Shown here in pieces: positions 36,010 to 45,399 of a stretch of DNA of 64,000 nt. The stretch spans positions 1-64,000 of the forward strand of contig JAFSNB010000025.1 in assembly GCA_017447625.1 (NCBI GenBank), written 5' to 3'. Origin of the DNA: Bacteroidaceae bacterium (GTDB taxonomy: Bacteria > Bacteroidota > Bacteroidia > Bacteroidales > Bacteroidaceae). The position numbers were made by a program, and so were the translations under genes. How positions within the stretch are numbered: position 1 is the stretch's first letter; every line of letters begins with the position of its first letter. The notes under the pieces are model-generated. The model was not told where the DNA came from. It was given only the letters and a program-made list of their open reading frames with translations, and did no database searches.

Positions 36010-37656
36010 ATGATTCCCAGACATCTCCTTAGCAGCGTTATTTTATTTTTTGCGCTCCTCGCCTCAATCCCATCCGAGGCTTGCACGAACCTGATTGTTG
36101 GCCGCAAGGCATCTGCCGACGGCTCAGTAATGATAACCTACAACGCCGATGCCTACGGCGCATACGGGTTCCTGCGCCACTACCCCGCTGGCCATCACCC
36201 CAAAGGCACGATGCGCCCGCTCTACCACTACGAGACCAACAACTACCTCGGAGAAATACCCGAAGTAGAATACACATACAACGTAGTGGGACAGATAAAC
36301 GAGCATCAGCTCAGCATCATGGAGACCACCTTCGGCGGACGCGAAGAGTTGGTTGACACCACTGGTCTAATGGACTACGGCGAACTGATGTACGTGACCC
36401 TGCAGCGTGCACGCACAGCCCGCGAAGCCATCAAGGTGATGACGGAACTGGTGGAGAAATACGGTTATCAGAGCGAGGGTGAGAGCATCACCATTGCCGA
36501 CCCGACAGAAGCTTGGGTGCTGGAAATAATCGGCAAAGGACCGGGCTCGAAGGGAGCCGTATGGGTGGCTCTGCGCCTGCCGGACGACTGTATCACGGCC
36601 CACGCAAATCAGGCTCGCATCACGCGTTTTCCGCTGAAGGACAAGGACAACTGCCTCTACTCCAAGGATGTGATTTCTTTTGCCAAGGAGAAAGGTTTTT
36701 TCACGGGCAAGGATGCAGACTTCAGTTTCCGCGATGCCTACGCCCCTCTGGATTTCGGTGGACGTCGCATCTGCGAAGCCCGCGTGTGGAGTTTCTTCAA
36801 CCGCCACTGTAAAGGCATGGATCGTTATCTGCCTTACGCAATGGGCATAGCTAAGGATTATGAGGAAATGCCATGGTGCGTGCGCCCCGACAAACCAGTG
36901 ACCCTGCACGAGCTGAAGATGGATATGCGCGACCACTACGAAGGAACGCCCATGGACATGACGCAGGACGTGGGCTGTGGCCCTTACGAAGCCCCTTACC
37001 GTCAGACACCTCTTTACTTCAAAGTGGATAGCACCCGCTATTTCAACGAGCGCCCCATCAGCACCCAGCAGACGGGCACGACATACATCGCGCAGCTCCG
37101 CTCATGGCTTCCCGCTCACATAGGCGGCATCCTCTGGTTTGGCTGCGATGATGCAAACATGGTAGCTTACACCCCTGTTTATTGCAGCGCCACACAGGTG
37201 GCCGAGTGTTATGACGTGCGCACAGCAGACGCATTCCACTTCTCTTTCCGCAGTGCTTTCTGGCTGCAGAACTGCGTTGCCAATATCATCTACGCACGCT
37301 ACAACCAACTCTATCCCGAACTGGAGTCGGCACGTGACCGTCTGGAGAACGAACTGGAAAGCCTCATCGACAAGACGGACAAAGAGGCTCTCGCCCTGAA
37401 CGACACGGATGCACGCAAACATCTCACGGCATTCAGCACCCGTTCCGCTCAGCTGATGATGGATGTGTGGAACCGCCTCTTCGAGCGCATTCAGGTGAAA
37501 TACAACGACTTCGCCGTGAAAAAAGAAACCGCCGAAGGCAGATATGAATCCACCCCCGGCGGTGTTAGTACTCCCCTCTCCCGCCCCGGCTATCCCGAGC
37601 GTTTCCGCCGCCGGATAGTCATAGAGCAAGGTGCCCGCTACCGTGTACCAGAGTAA
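36010..37656 (+). CDS. Peptidase family C69 (dipeptidase)
   Basis: The 548-residue protein has a signal peptide (1-24, ending SEA) directly followed by the catalytic cysteine in CTNLIVGRKASADGS. C69 enzymes are Ntn hydrolases in which this Cys becomes the N-terminal nucleophile after cleavage. Conserved blocks include EMPWCVRPDKPVTLHELK-like sequence near 295-315 and GGILWFGCDDAN near 376-387. The likely role is secreted or periplasmic dipeptide hydrolysis. It stands alone. Confidence 0.9.
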   Translation: MIPRHLLSSVILFFALLASIPSEACTNLIVGRKASADGSVMITYNADAYGAYGFLRHYPAGHHPKGTMRPLYHYETNNYLGEIPEVEYTYNVVGQINEHQLSIMETTFGGREELVDTTGLMDYGELMYVTLQRARTAREAIKVMTELVEKYGYQSEGESITIADPTEAWVLEIIGKGPGSKGAVWVALRLPDDCITAHANQARITRFPLKDKDNCLYSKDVISFAKEKGFFTGKDADFSFRDAYAPLDFGGRRICEARVWSFFNRHCKGMDRYLPYAMGIAKDYEEMPWCVRPDKPVTLHELKMDMRDHYEGTPMDMTQDVGCGPYEAPYRQTPLYFKVDSTRYFNERPISTQQTGTTYIAQLRSWLPAHIGGILWFGCDDANMVAYTPVYCSATQVAECYDVRTADAFHFSFRSAFWLQNCVANIIYARYNQLYPELESARDRLENELESLIDKTDKEALALNDTDARKHLTAFSTRSAQLMMDVWNRLFERIQVKYNDFAVKKETAEGRYESTPGGVSTPLSRPGYPERFRRRIVIEQGARYRVPE

Positions 37657-37668
37657 TGTTTAAGATAT

Positions 37669-37861
37669 CCCAAATCGGTCATTAGAATTTATGTCAGATT
37701 AGTATTAATTTCGAGCAGATTATCTGCATTTACATCGAAGGCGTAGCGGGCTACGGCGAGATGGGAATGTGAAAAAGATGCCGAAAGAAATGCTGAAATG
37801 GCATAAATAAAGAACAATAATAATCCTCCGAAGAAGAATGTTGGTCTAATGACCGATTGGG
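37669..37861. repeat. 16-bp inverted repeat flanking 160 bp
   Basis: CCCAAATCGGTCATTAG (37669-37685) and CTAATGACCGATTGGG (37846-37861) are inverted copies differing by one extra A. The enclosed 160 bp encode no recognised protein. They could be ends of a MITE-like element or a convergent terminator, since genes converge here. Confidence 0.5.
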
Positions 37862-37863
37862 GA

Positions 37864-38703
37864 TTAACGGCCTCTGCCGCTTCCGCCGCGCCCGGAGCCA
37901 CCTGCTGAGCTTCGGCCTGCACCTCCACTAACACGGGGTGTGCTTCTCTCAAAGGAGCTGCCCCGTGAATTTGTTATGCTGGGGTTGCTGCCTCTGCCGA
38001 GCGAAGAGCCATGAGTAGAGCCATAAGTAGAGTTTTGGGTAATACCATGGTTCGAGGCGTGGTCACCGCTATGTGAGCCAGAGCTATGATTATCGCGGAA
38101 GGAGCCTGAACCAGAACTATGGTTGTCGCGTAGAGAACCCGGGCGATGTCCTTCGTGATGAGAACCATGACCGGGACGAGAGGCCGTGATGCGGGTGGAG
38201 CTGGGATGCTGATAACCGCCTCTGCCCCGGATTCCGCCATCCCATTTAGGTCTGCGGTCGGCATAGAATCCGTGGGTGAAATGTGCACGCCCATGTCCGC
38301 CACGATAATCCCAGAAAGCCTGCGGATGCGAATAATAGAAGTGGTTCACTGCGTAGTGGCGATAAACCGGATAATGCCAGGCCCCACGCAGCCACTCCAG
38401 CGGATGAAGGAAATAATCCACGGCAGAGAAGATGCGGAACTGCCAGTCCAACAAGATATGGCGCAGGTCTGCATTCCTATAAGCCAGATACGGGCCATAG
38501 ACCTCATCAGGTGTCTGCACGCTGAGGAAATAGTCCAGGTTGATCTCGTAGCAGTCGTTATACTGCTGACTGTTCAGGTTCAGCTCATACGCCATCTTGT
38601 CGGTAAGATAAAGAGCCTGGTCGCGTGCCTCTTTGTATGGCATACCCATAACGGGCATTAAGTAGCTGAATGCTAACAGGATGAGAGTGAGGTTACGTTT
38701 CAT
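37864..38703 (-). CDS. Secreted hypothetical protein with Gly/Ser/His/Arg-rich tail
   Basis: The 279-residue protein has a signal peptide (1-20). A helical N-terminal region follows (ARDQALYLTDKMAYELNLN, then CYEINLDYFLS), with spacing that recalls Spy/CpxP-like LTxxQ proteins. An aromatic segment follows (YPVYRHYAVNHFYYSHPQ). From about residue 150 it is low-complexity G/S/H/R/N with repeats of SFRDNHSSGS and a terminal GSGRGGSGRGR. No family is assigned; it may be periplasmic or surface-exposed. Confidence 0.7.
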   Translation of the reverse strand: MKRNLTLILLAFSYLMPVMGMPYKEARDQALYLTDKMAYELNLNSQQYNDCYEINLDYFLSVQTPDEVYGPYLAYRNADLRHILLDWQFRIFSAVDYFLHPLEWLRGAWHYPVYRHYAVNHFYYSHPQAFWDYRGGHGRAHFTHGFYADRRPKWDGGIRGRGGYQHPSSTRITASRPGHGSHHEGHRPGSLRDNHSSGSGSFRDNHSSGSHSGDHASNHGITQNSTYGSTHGSSLGRGSNPSITNSRGSSFERSTPRVSGGAGRSSAGGSGRGGSGRGR

Positions 38704-38834
38704 AAGGCTGAATATATATTATAGGTTAAACATAAAGTTCTTTTGACTCTGTTTATGAATCACGCTGCAAAGGTGGGCAAGAAAAACCACCCTTGCAAGA
38801 GAATATTCCTATAATATACGGGGATTTCCCTATT

Positions 38835-38970
38835 CCACACCGCGCACCCCAATTATGCATTATGAATTATGAATTATCATAAGCGCACCCCAATTATGCA
38901 TTATGCATTATGACGTACTGATGAGCGAAGTCGAATAATTATGCATTATGAATTATGCATTATGAATTAA
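38835..38970. repeat. ATTATGCATTATGAATT-type repeat cluster
   Basis: Three clusters of the palindromic words ATTATGCATTATGAATTA lie between the hypothetical and DUF3109 genes, with a repeated CGCACCCC spacer. The same words recur at 9050, 18300, 19645, 25240, 25975, 28650 and 30080. Confidence 0.75.
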
Positions 38971-39573
38971 CCTCGCCGCTTCCTCCAACTCCTTGTACCA
39001 CTCTTCTCCAAAACGGCGGATAAGGGGCTCACGCAGAAAACGGTATAGGGGCATCTGGAGTTCTCGCCCGCGTTTTACTGCTCCCTCACAGATAGCCCAA
39101 CGGTTATAATTCAGTCCGATGAGTCCGCCGGCAAAGTGTTTCTCACGGATAGGATACAGGGCACAAGAGATGGGTTTCATGAAACGTGTCTTACCCTCGC
39201 GGCACACACGCTCCAGAGCACAGAGGCAACAGCCTTCGGGCAGTCCCTCAACCCGCTGCTCCGCACTGTTATAATAAGTGAAGACGCAGTCCTTGCCATT
39301 CACGATACTCGTCACCAGTTCAGCTTCGGGGTCTGTGTATGCCACTCCCTGACGGTCAACGACACTCTGTGCGGAAGCCGACATCAGCGGCCACGCAGCA
39401 TCCAAAGACTCCTCTATCTCTGCCACCTCCTCCAGAGTAACCGGCGCACCGGCATCCCCCTCTATACAGCAGGCACCGCCGCAGGCATCCAGGTCACAGC
39501 AGAAATACTCTGTAATCAAATCGGTGGAGAGCAACACGCCCCCCACCTCTAATATCGGAATCTGTCTATTCAT
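38953..39573 (-). CDS. DUF3109 family protein
   Basis: The 206-residue cytosolic protein is Cys-rich: CCDLDACGGACCIEGDAG at 24-41, then GCCLCALERVCREGK near 118-132 and a Cys in ISCALYPIR. The clustered cysteines suggest an Fe-S or zinc site, as in the related YkgJ-type proteins. Biological role unknown. Its stop lies among A+T-rich repeats. Confidence 0.88.
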   Translation of the reverse strand: MNRQIPILEVGGVLLSTDLITEYFCCDLDACGGACCIEGDAGAPVTLEEVAEIEESLDAAWPLMSASAQSVVDRQGVAYTDPEAELVTSIVNGKDCVFTYYNSAEQRVEGLPEGCCLCALERVCREGKTRFMKPISCALYPIREKHFAGGLIGLNYNRWAICEGAVKRGRELQMPLYRFLREPLIRRFGEEWYKELEEAARLIHNA

Positions 39574-39681
39574 CTAACAGCTTCTATTTATACTATCCAA
39601 ATCTACTTATATTCTTTTTATCAAGAATGGATAGAATAGAAGAATTTATTTTTCTCTAATTCTCTAATTCTTGAACTTGAT

Positions 39682-40719
39682 TTAGATTAAAGCTATTTTC
39701 GCGGCTTTGCACTCCGCACGCATCTCTTCGGGCCAGATGCTGGCTTGAGTCTCGCCCACATGCGCCTTATGGAGAAGTATGGTGCAGAGGCGGCTCTGGC
39801 CTATACCTCCACCGATACTCAGAGGCAGCGAACCATCCAGCAGACGACGGTGGAAATAGAGGTTCTTGCGCTCCTCGCATCCCTGCATCTCAAGCTGACG
39901 GCACAGAGCATCTGCATCCACACGGATACCCATAGACGACAGTTCTACGGAACGGTTCAGCACCGGATACCACACGAGCAGGTCGCCGTTCAGCCCCTGA
40001 TAACCATCTTCGTTCTCCGTGCTCCAGTCATCATAGTCCGGTGAACGGCCATCATGCGGTTTACCGTCGCCGAGCGGAGCACCGATGCCGATGATGAACA
40101 CAGCACCGTAAGCCTTACTTATCGCATCCTCGCGCTGCTTGGCAGTCATGCCGGGATACATCTTACGCAGTTCCTCAGAATGAACGAAATGAATCTCCTC
40201 GGGCAGGAATGCCTGCAACTGAGGATACATCTCACACATATAATATTCCGTGCACAAGATAGAGTTGTATATCTTGCGGACAATCTTCTTCAGGAAATCC
40301 AGCGTGCGGTCCTCCTTGCGTATCACACGTTCCCAATCCCACTGATCGACATAAAGCGAGTGCAGGTTATCCAGTTCCTCATCAGCACGGACGGCATTCA
40401 TGTCCGTTACGATGCCGAATCCGGGCTTGATGCCGTACTCAGCCAAGGTGTTACGCTTCCATTTGGCTAGCGAATGAACAATCTCAGCCTCTGCATCACC
40501 CATGTCCTTGATGGGGAAGGTCACGGGACGCTCCACTCCGTTCAGATTATCGTTAAGACCCAGACCCTTCAGCACGAACAGAGGCGCAGTGACCCTGCGC
40601 AGTCGGAGTTCGGTACTCAGGCTGGTGAGGAAAAAGTCCTTGATTTTCTTGATGGCACGCTCCGTCTGCTGTACGTTCAGCAGCGGCTCATAGCCCTCTG
40701 GTTTAAGCAGTTTACTCAT
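39682..40719 (-). CDS. asnA: Aspartate--ammonia ligase (asparagine synthetase A)
   Basis: It makes asparagine from aspartate, ammonia and ATP. The 345-residue, class II synthetase-like enzyme has RVTAPLFVLKGLGLNDNLNG near 43-62, HSLYVDQWDWE near 120-130, and GGGIGQSRLC near the C-terminus. A TACCTTTG -7 box lies about 33 nt upstream (complement of 40752-40759). Single-gene unit. Confidence 0.95.
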   Translation of the reverse strand: MSKLLKPEGYEPLLNVQQTERAIKKIKDFFLTSLSTELRLRRVTAPLFVLKGLGLNDNLNGVERPVTFPIKDMGDAEAEIVHSLAKWKRNTLAEYGIKPGFGIVTDMNAVRADEELDNLHSLYVDQWDWERVIRKEDRTLDFLKKIVRKIYNSILCTEYYMCEMYPQLQAFLPEEIHFVHSEELRKMYPGMTAKQREDAISKAYGAVFIIGIGAPLGDGKPHDGRSPDYDDWSTENEDGYQGLNGDLLVWYPVLNRSVELSSMGIRVDADALCRQLEMQGCEERKNLYFHRRLLDGSLPLSIGGGIGQSRLCTILLHKAHVGETQASIWPEEMRAECKAAKIALI

Positions 40720-40884
40720 TACTCAGTACCTTTATTTGTCATTTTGCGCCGCAAAGGTACGAACTTTCTTTCAAATTGACACAATAATTGCGCAAATAAA
40801 TTACTATTGATTTGTTTTCGTTAAGGTTAACGTTAGCGTTAGCGTCGTATATATCGTTGTTTTAAGTTAAAAAGTCTTGGATAG

Positions 40885-40915
40885 TTGGTTATTTCAATGA
40901 AAAGGACTACCTTCG
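40885..40915 (+). promoter_or_regulatory. Promoter of tRNA-Arg
   Basis: TTGG (40885-40888), a 19-nt spacer and TACCTTCG (40908-40915), about 41 nt before the tRNA. It is a near-consensus Bacteroidetes promoter. Confidence 0.6.
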
Positions 40916-40956
40916 CGCCGCAATTAGAAAGCAGAACATTTTTTCTGCTGTCCGCT

Positions 40957-41028
40957 GCACTCATAGTTCAATGGATAGAATGGAAGATTCCGGTTCTTCA
41001 GATTAGGGTTCGATTCCCTATGAGTGTA
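40957..41028 (+). tRNA. tRNA-Arg (anticodon CCG)
   Basis: A 72-nt cloverleaf folds cleanly. The acceptor GCACTCA pairs with TGAGTGT (one G-U), the D stem is GTTC/GAAT, and the anticodon stem is GAAGA/TCTTC with 7-nt loop TTCCGGT (anticodon CCG). The T stem is TAGGG/CCCTA with loop TTCGATT and discriminator A. CCA is not encoded. It reads CGG arginine codons. Confidence 0.95.
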
Positions 41029-41045
41029 CAACAGTCAATTGTCAA

Positions 41046-41408
41046 TTATCTAAGCTCCCACATATTATCGTGCCATCGGATTTCTGGCGGTGAGTCCGGG
41101 TCATTCTTCACCACGGCAATGGCGGGAAAACAAACGGGCATCATTGACGGATGCTGCAATTTCCACGCAATCATAGCACGTTGCATCAACACACGTTTCT
41201 TGGTTGTTACGGCCTCTTCCGCGTTCCATATCTCGCCGTGACGAGACTTCACCTCCACGAAATACAATACCCCCTCCTTCTGGGCTATGATGTCAATCTC
41301 CATTCGGCCGTGACGCCAGTTACGCTCCAGGATCTCGAACCCGTGCTCCAGCATATAGTTCGCCGCTATATCCTCTCCCCACTTCCCAAATTCATTATGA
41401 CGTGCCAT
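41046..41408 (-). CDS. YraN-family endonuclease-like protein (UPF0102)
   Basis: The 120-residue protein has the Holliday-junction-resolvase-like PD-(D/E)xK fold. The N-terminus is GKWGEDIAANYMLEHGFEIL, the core is MEIDIIAQKEGVLYFVEVKSR (metal ligands E, D and ExK near 37-57), and helix KRVLMQRAM follows. Length and motifs match the family. A role in recombination or repair is presumed but not shown. It converges with the tRNA, 17 nt away. Confidence 0.88.
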   Translation of the reverse strand: MARHNEFGKWGEDIAANYMLEHGFEILERNWRHGRMEIDIIAQKEGVLYFVEVKSRHGEIWNAEEAVTTKKRVLMQRAMIAWKLQHPSMMPVCFPAIAVVKNDPDSPPEIRWHDNMWELR

Positions 41409-41533
41409 GAATTAATCATTGAACATTGAACATTGAACATCTCTAAAATTTACGATTTGACGATTTCTTGAAGTGTCAAGCGCGTAGCGAGTCCAATTTA
41501 CAATTTATTTACAATTTTGATTATTTACGATTG

Positions 41534-41572
41534 GGACTCCCCCCCCTCGGGGGGACAAGGGGGCCTTAGCCT
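41534..41572. repeat. G+C-rich palindromic repeat downstream of manA
   Basis: CTCCCCCCCCTCGGGGGGAC followed by AAGGGGGCC. It overlaps the last codons of manA and belongs to the same family as the in-frame insertions at 29362, 46226, 47300 and 48887. Confidence 0.65.
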
Positions 41573-42651
41573 CTAGTCAATAGGAACTCAGCTTGGCCGG
41601 AAAGGAGCAGTTCGGGAGCTGTAGCCGGAATAAAGACGGTATCACCCTTGCGGAACGTAATTCCCTGTATCCGTGAATCCGTAAAACCGTTGTTCCGTGA
41701 ATCCGTAGGTCCGTAGATCCGTGAATCCGTAGATCCTTTGTTCCCTGAATCCGTAGATCCGTAGTTCCCTGAATCCGTGATTCCGGGAGCCCTCAACTCC
41801 CCTTCCCCATCAATGCAGAGCAGTACGCGGAAAGACTCCGGCAAGGCGGGAAATGTGACACCCGGAGAGTGAAGGAGACAGCGAGATACAGCAAAATACT
41901 GGCAACGAGCCAGTGACTCTGTGGCGAATCCTGGGCGGTAGCGTAACACACGCAACGGCTGTCTGGGGCTCTGTGAACCGCTCAAGTCTGCCACTGCGAG
42001 AGCCTTGTCTATATGCAGCTCACGAGGCTTGCCGTCCTTGCCCACACGCCCGTAGTCATACAGCCGATACGTCAGATTAGAGCTCTGCTGAATCTCAGCT
42101 ATCAGAGCCCCGCGACCGATGGCATGAATCGTACCGGATGGGATGAAAAACACATCATCCTTATGTACAGGCAGGCGGCGCAGATAATGCTCAAACGTAC
42201 CCTTCTCCAGACTCTGTATCAGCTCATCCGCCGATACGGCTCTGTTCAGTCCAAACACCAGTTCTGCCCCGGGCTCTGCATCCACCACATACCACATCTC
42301 GGTCTTCCCCTCCTGCCCGTTTTCCTCACTGTATGCATAGTCATCATCCGGATGCACCTGAACCGACAGGTTATTCCGTGCATCTATGAATTTAATCAAC
42401 ACAGGCAGTTTATTGGAAGAAGCAACCGAAGGCGACGTGCCCATAAACTCCGGATGCGCCTGCAGCACTTCAGCGAGCGTGAGCCCCTCGAATTCTCCTG
42501 AAACCACATACGACGGACCATCCGGGTGTGTGGAACACTCCCAGGTCTCTGCCAGCGGTTCAAGTGGCAGATCCTTATGGAACTCATCGCGCAAGCGGGT
42601 GCCGCCCCATATATAGTCCTTGCCCGTGGGCTTTAAAAGAAACGGTGTCAA
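41566..42651 (-). CDS. manA: Mannose-6-phosphate isomerase, class I
   Basis: This zinc enzyme interconverts fructose-6-P and mannose-6-P for GDP-mannose synthesis. The 361-residue protein has WGGTRLRDEF near 16-25, the zinc-site LSVQVHPDDDYA near 94-105, and FFIPSGTIHAIGRG near 166-180. Between residues about 285 and 330 it carries a run of [ST]DSRxxG units (GSTDSGNKGSTDSRIYG and similar). The run is encoded by 9-nt repeats of AATCCGTAG type, clearly related to the intergenic element. It overlaps manC by 4 nt. Confidence 0.92.
   Translation of the reverse strand: MTPFLLKPTGKDYIWGGTRLRDEFHKDLPLEPLAETWECSTHPDGPSYVVSGEFEGLTLAEVLQAHPEFMGTSPSVASSNKLPVLIKFIDARNNLSVQVHPDDDYAYSEENGQEGKTEMWYVVDAEPGAELVFGLNRAVSADELIQSLEKGTFEHYLRRLPVHKDDVFFIPSGTIHAIGRGALIAEIQQSSNLTYRLYDYGRVGKDGKPRELHIDKALAVADLSGSQSPRQPLRVLRYRPGFATESLARCQYFAVSRCLLHSPGVTFPALPESFRVLLCIDGEGELRAPGITDSGNYGSTDSGNKGSTDSRIYGPTDSRNNGFTDSRIQGITFRKGDTVFIPATAPELLLSGQAEFLLTRG
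41655..41792 (-). repeat. 9-nt tandem repeat in frame inside manA
   Basis: About 14 copies of a degenerate 9-nt unit (plus strand AATCCGTAG, AATCCGTGA, TTCCCTGAA variants). In frame they give tripeptides such as TDS-RIY/GST-DSG. The period of three codons matches the arms of the intergenic palindromic element. Confidence 0.85.
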
Positions 42652-43958
42652 ATCTCGTATTTTTTCTTATCCTGAACGCTGATATTCTCTCCCAACTGCA
42701 CTTCGATGAGGGTCAGTTCCGTCAAAGCGCGAACCATGTGCTTGCATCCCGCCAGAATCGTGATTACATCGCCTGGCTGAACGGTCTGTTTCATCCCGTC
42801 AATCAGAGTCTCGCCCTCTCCGGAAAGCACGGTCCACACCTCATCACGATATTCGTGGCTGTGGTAGTTCATCGAATGACCTGCATTCAGCTTCACCTTT
42901 ATTGTGAGACTTCCAGGTTGCTCATCGATGACATGATAACTGCCCCATGACTTCTCAGCAAACATAATCTGCTGATCCAAGCCATCGACATACGGTTTGA
43001 TTCCTCCCGAGCTTTCTCTTCCGGAAACAAGGATTCCTTCTGCGGACGCGGCTACGATGATATCTCTGAGTCCCATGCACAATACTGGCACGTTCATCTC
43101 ATTGATGACATTGACGTTCTGGCATCCGTCGCCCAGAATAACTTTACCCATCGTGGCTTCCGACATCGCCTCGGTAAGTGAGTTCCAAGTACCGAGATCC
43201 TTCCAAGTGCCAGGGAAACGCATCACGGCAATCTCCGGTTCATGTTCCACCACGGCGTAGTCGAAGCTGATTTTCTCCAGAGTGTCGTATTTGCTGAAAA
43301 GATCCTGGTAGTCAGAGAAGTCTATAAGCTCATGTGCACGGTTCAGCACATATCCCAGTTTGTAGGCAAACACGCCCCCGTTCCACAGCGCCCCCTGCGC
43401 GATATACTGCGCAGCAACATCCTGGGTCGGTTTCTCCTTGAACGTCTTCACCCGGCTTACCTCATCCTTTAAGCAAGGGATGATATATCCGAACTTCTCG
43501 CTGGGACCGGTTGGTTCCATTCCCATCAGGGTCAGGTTGGCCGTACCTGCCTGTGCCAACTCGGAGAGCCGTTTGAGCGCCACGAAATAATCATCCTCCA
43601 CAAATGGATCTACTGGACAGACAACGACCGCTTCATCAAGGGCCACCCCTTTCACGTAATGCAGATAAGCAGATGTCAGTGCAATTGCCGGGAATGTATC
43701 ACGGCGGCAAGGTTCCAAACTAATATCGACAGCATCTCCGAGCTGATTGTGAATGGCAGACACCTGACTCTTTGATGTTGCAATGGTCACGGTAGCATCC
43801 GGCGACACCGCCCGAATCTGGCGGAACATACGTTGCACCATCGACTCATACGAGCCGTCTGCACACTTGAATATCTTTATGAACTGCTTCGAACGAATCT
43901 CGTTTGACAGAGGCCACAGTCTCTTTCCCGAGCCACCCGATAATAGTATTACTTGCAT
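42648..43958 (-). CDS. manC: Mannose-1-phosphate guanylyltransferase with cupin domain
   Basis: The N-terminal 330 residues are the nucleotidyltransferase (LLSGGSGKRLWPLSNEIRSKQF at 5-26, CPVDPFVED replacing the usual SPSDH, FKEKP). The last 100 residues are a type II phosphomannose-isomerase-like cupin (NYHSHEYRDEVWTVLSGEGE, PGDVITILAGCKH). The pair AlgA/ManC-type domains make GDP-mannose from fructose-6-P in two steps. It is coupled to manA by a 4-nt overlap. Confidence 0.92.
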   Translation of the reverse strand: MQVILLSGGSGKRLWPLSNEIRSKQFIKIFKCADGSYESMVQRMFRQIRAVSPDATVTIATSKSQVSAIHNQLGDAVDISLEPCRRDTFPAIALTSAYLHYVKGVALDEAVVVCPVDPFVEDDYFVALKRLSELAQAGTANLTLMGMEPTGPSEKFGYIIPCLKDEVSRVKTFKEKPTQDVAAQYIAQGALWNGGVFAYKLGYVLNRAHELIDFSDYQDLFSKYDTLEKISFDYAVVEHEPEIAVMRFPGTWKDLGTWNSLTEAMSEATMGKVILGDGCQNVNVINEMNVPVLCMGLRDIIVAASAEGILVSGRESSGGIKPYVDGLDQQIMFAEKSWGSYHVIDEQPGSLTIKVKLNAGHSMNYHSHEYRDEVWTVLSGEGETLIDGMKQTVQPGDVITILAGCKHMVRALTELTLIEVQLGENISVQDKKKYEI

Positions 43959-44021
43959 CTTAGCTGAACATTCTACATTCTACATTTTACATCATACATT
44001 CTACATTGTACATGATGTACA

Positions 44022-45218
44022 TCACATCCCCGGTCGTCTGATAGTCAGTTTGAAGGCTTCTTCATGTTCCTTGCAGAACTGGTCGCTGTCCGTGACAACG
44101 CAGGCGAGATAGCCACCGCCACCAGCGCCCGGCATCTTCCAGGCCATCACCCCCGGAACTTTCGACCACCTGTCAATGAATTCTTGAATCCTCTCAGTTC
44201 TACGCTCCACACTAGGAAATACCATCCCCGGGAACATAGACACCTGCGCTTCGAAAGAGGCTTTGTAGGCCGATGCGAAAGCGTCCAGATCTCGTGAGAG
44301 AATAGCGTTCCAACAATCATCAGCGGCCTTGGCCAACGCCTTCACTTTAGGTTGTGTTATGTCTTTTCCTTCCACCACAGAGCAACCTGGGCGGCGAGGT
44401 TCCATCGGAATCATCACCAGATGTGCCTCCAACCAAGAGAGCACTTTCTCATCATTGTGACTTTCTATCTTTTCTGGCCAAAAGCAGTTGTCGTAGTAGT
44501 GGCGGCAAAGACCGGGCACACAAATGCCTATCGAGTCCTGAGCTCCTGCGATGATGCCATCAGAGCGTTCCGGGTCATTCTCGAAACAGAACACCAGTTT
44601 AGCAAGTGTCTCAGGGTCCATGTTCGGCAACTGGTACGGCCATATCTTCTTGATCATATTACGAGTGCTGGTACTCAGTCCACAACGCTCACGGATCTCG
44701 AACGTAGGCTCCAGGGAGATGGTAATCGCCCACCCCGGCTCGAAGCAACTGACATACGGCTGGTCAATCCATGTACCGGCGATATCCAGTCGTGTGGGAA
44801 TCTGAGACTCGGTCTTCTTCAGGTCGGTAGAAGAACGGGCTGTGAGACCGGCCTGCGGGACGCGCTCCAGCACCACATACTCGATGCCTCGCTCCTCGCA
44901 TACACGCCGTTTGTCATCATTACCGCCATCGCTGTTCACCACCAATATGTCTGGCTTCACGATATCCAGCGTGGGCAGGAAATCCAGTATGCCGCTCCCC
45001 GCATTGATATACGCCTCCTTCACATAACGGATGCTCTTCACCATAAACAAACGCTCCTGCTCGGAGTATATTGTTTTATGATGCTTATATCCCTCTATGG
45101 TCTTGTCGGAGCCGATACCCACATACAGGTCACCATATTCTGCCGCCTGACGGAAAAACTCCACATGACCGCTATGGAGCAGGTCGTAACAGCCACTGAC
45201 AAATACTTTTTTTGCCAT
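44022..45218 (-). CDS. Fused nucleotidyltransferase / GHMP sugar kinase
   Basis: I choose the ATG giving MAKKVFVSGCYDLLHSGHV. Residues 1-140 are a cytidylyltransferase-fold domain with the HxGH motif (HSGHVEFF) and an ISSTS-like ARSSTDLKK end, as in RfaE-C enzymes. Residues about 150-398 are a GHMP kinase related to heptose-7-P kinase: LDIAGTWIDQP, GLSTSTRN, and KMPGAGGGGYLA near 370-380. The fusion suggests consecutive phosphorylation and nucleotide activation of one sugar. The substrate is unknown; it sits among mannose and fucose nucleotide genes. Confidence 0.82.
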   Translation of the reverse strand: MAKKVFVSGCYDLLHSGHVEFFRQAAEYGDLYVGIGSDKTIEGYKHHKTIYSEQERLFMVKSIRYVKEAYINAGSGILDFLPTLDIVKPDILVVNSDGGNDDKRRVCEERGIEYVVLERVPQAGLTARSSTDLKKTESQIPTRLDIAGTWIDQPYVSCFEPGWAITISLEPTFEIRERCGLSTSTRNMIKKIWPYQLPNMDPETLAKLVFCFENDPERSDGIIAGAQDSIGICVPGLCRHYYDNCFWPEKIESHNDEKVLSWLEAHLVMIPMEPRRPGCSVVEGKDITQPKVKALAKAADDCWNAILSRDLDAFASAYKASFEAQVSMFPGMVFPSVERRTERIQEFIDRWSKVPGVMAWKMPGAGGGGYLACVVTDSDQFCKEHEEAFKLTIRRPGM

Positions 45219-45399
45219 ACTTAATATAAGTTTAGCTGGGCTCAACTTCTTTGGAAGTTAAAGGGAAGTTATCGCGGTCTTGACCGCTTGGAGGTTAAAA
45301 GGACAAATGCCATTGCTAGTGAGTATCGTCCTTTCTATTCCTTTTAACTCCATTTCCATTCCTTCCATTCCTTTCATCTCAACTTGGAAAGTTGAGTTA

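Noticed and set aside
37669..37861. Insertion sequence flanked by inverted repeats
   Set aside because: Only 160 bp between the repeats, no transposase and no target duplication visible; kept as an inverted repeat only.
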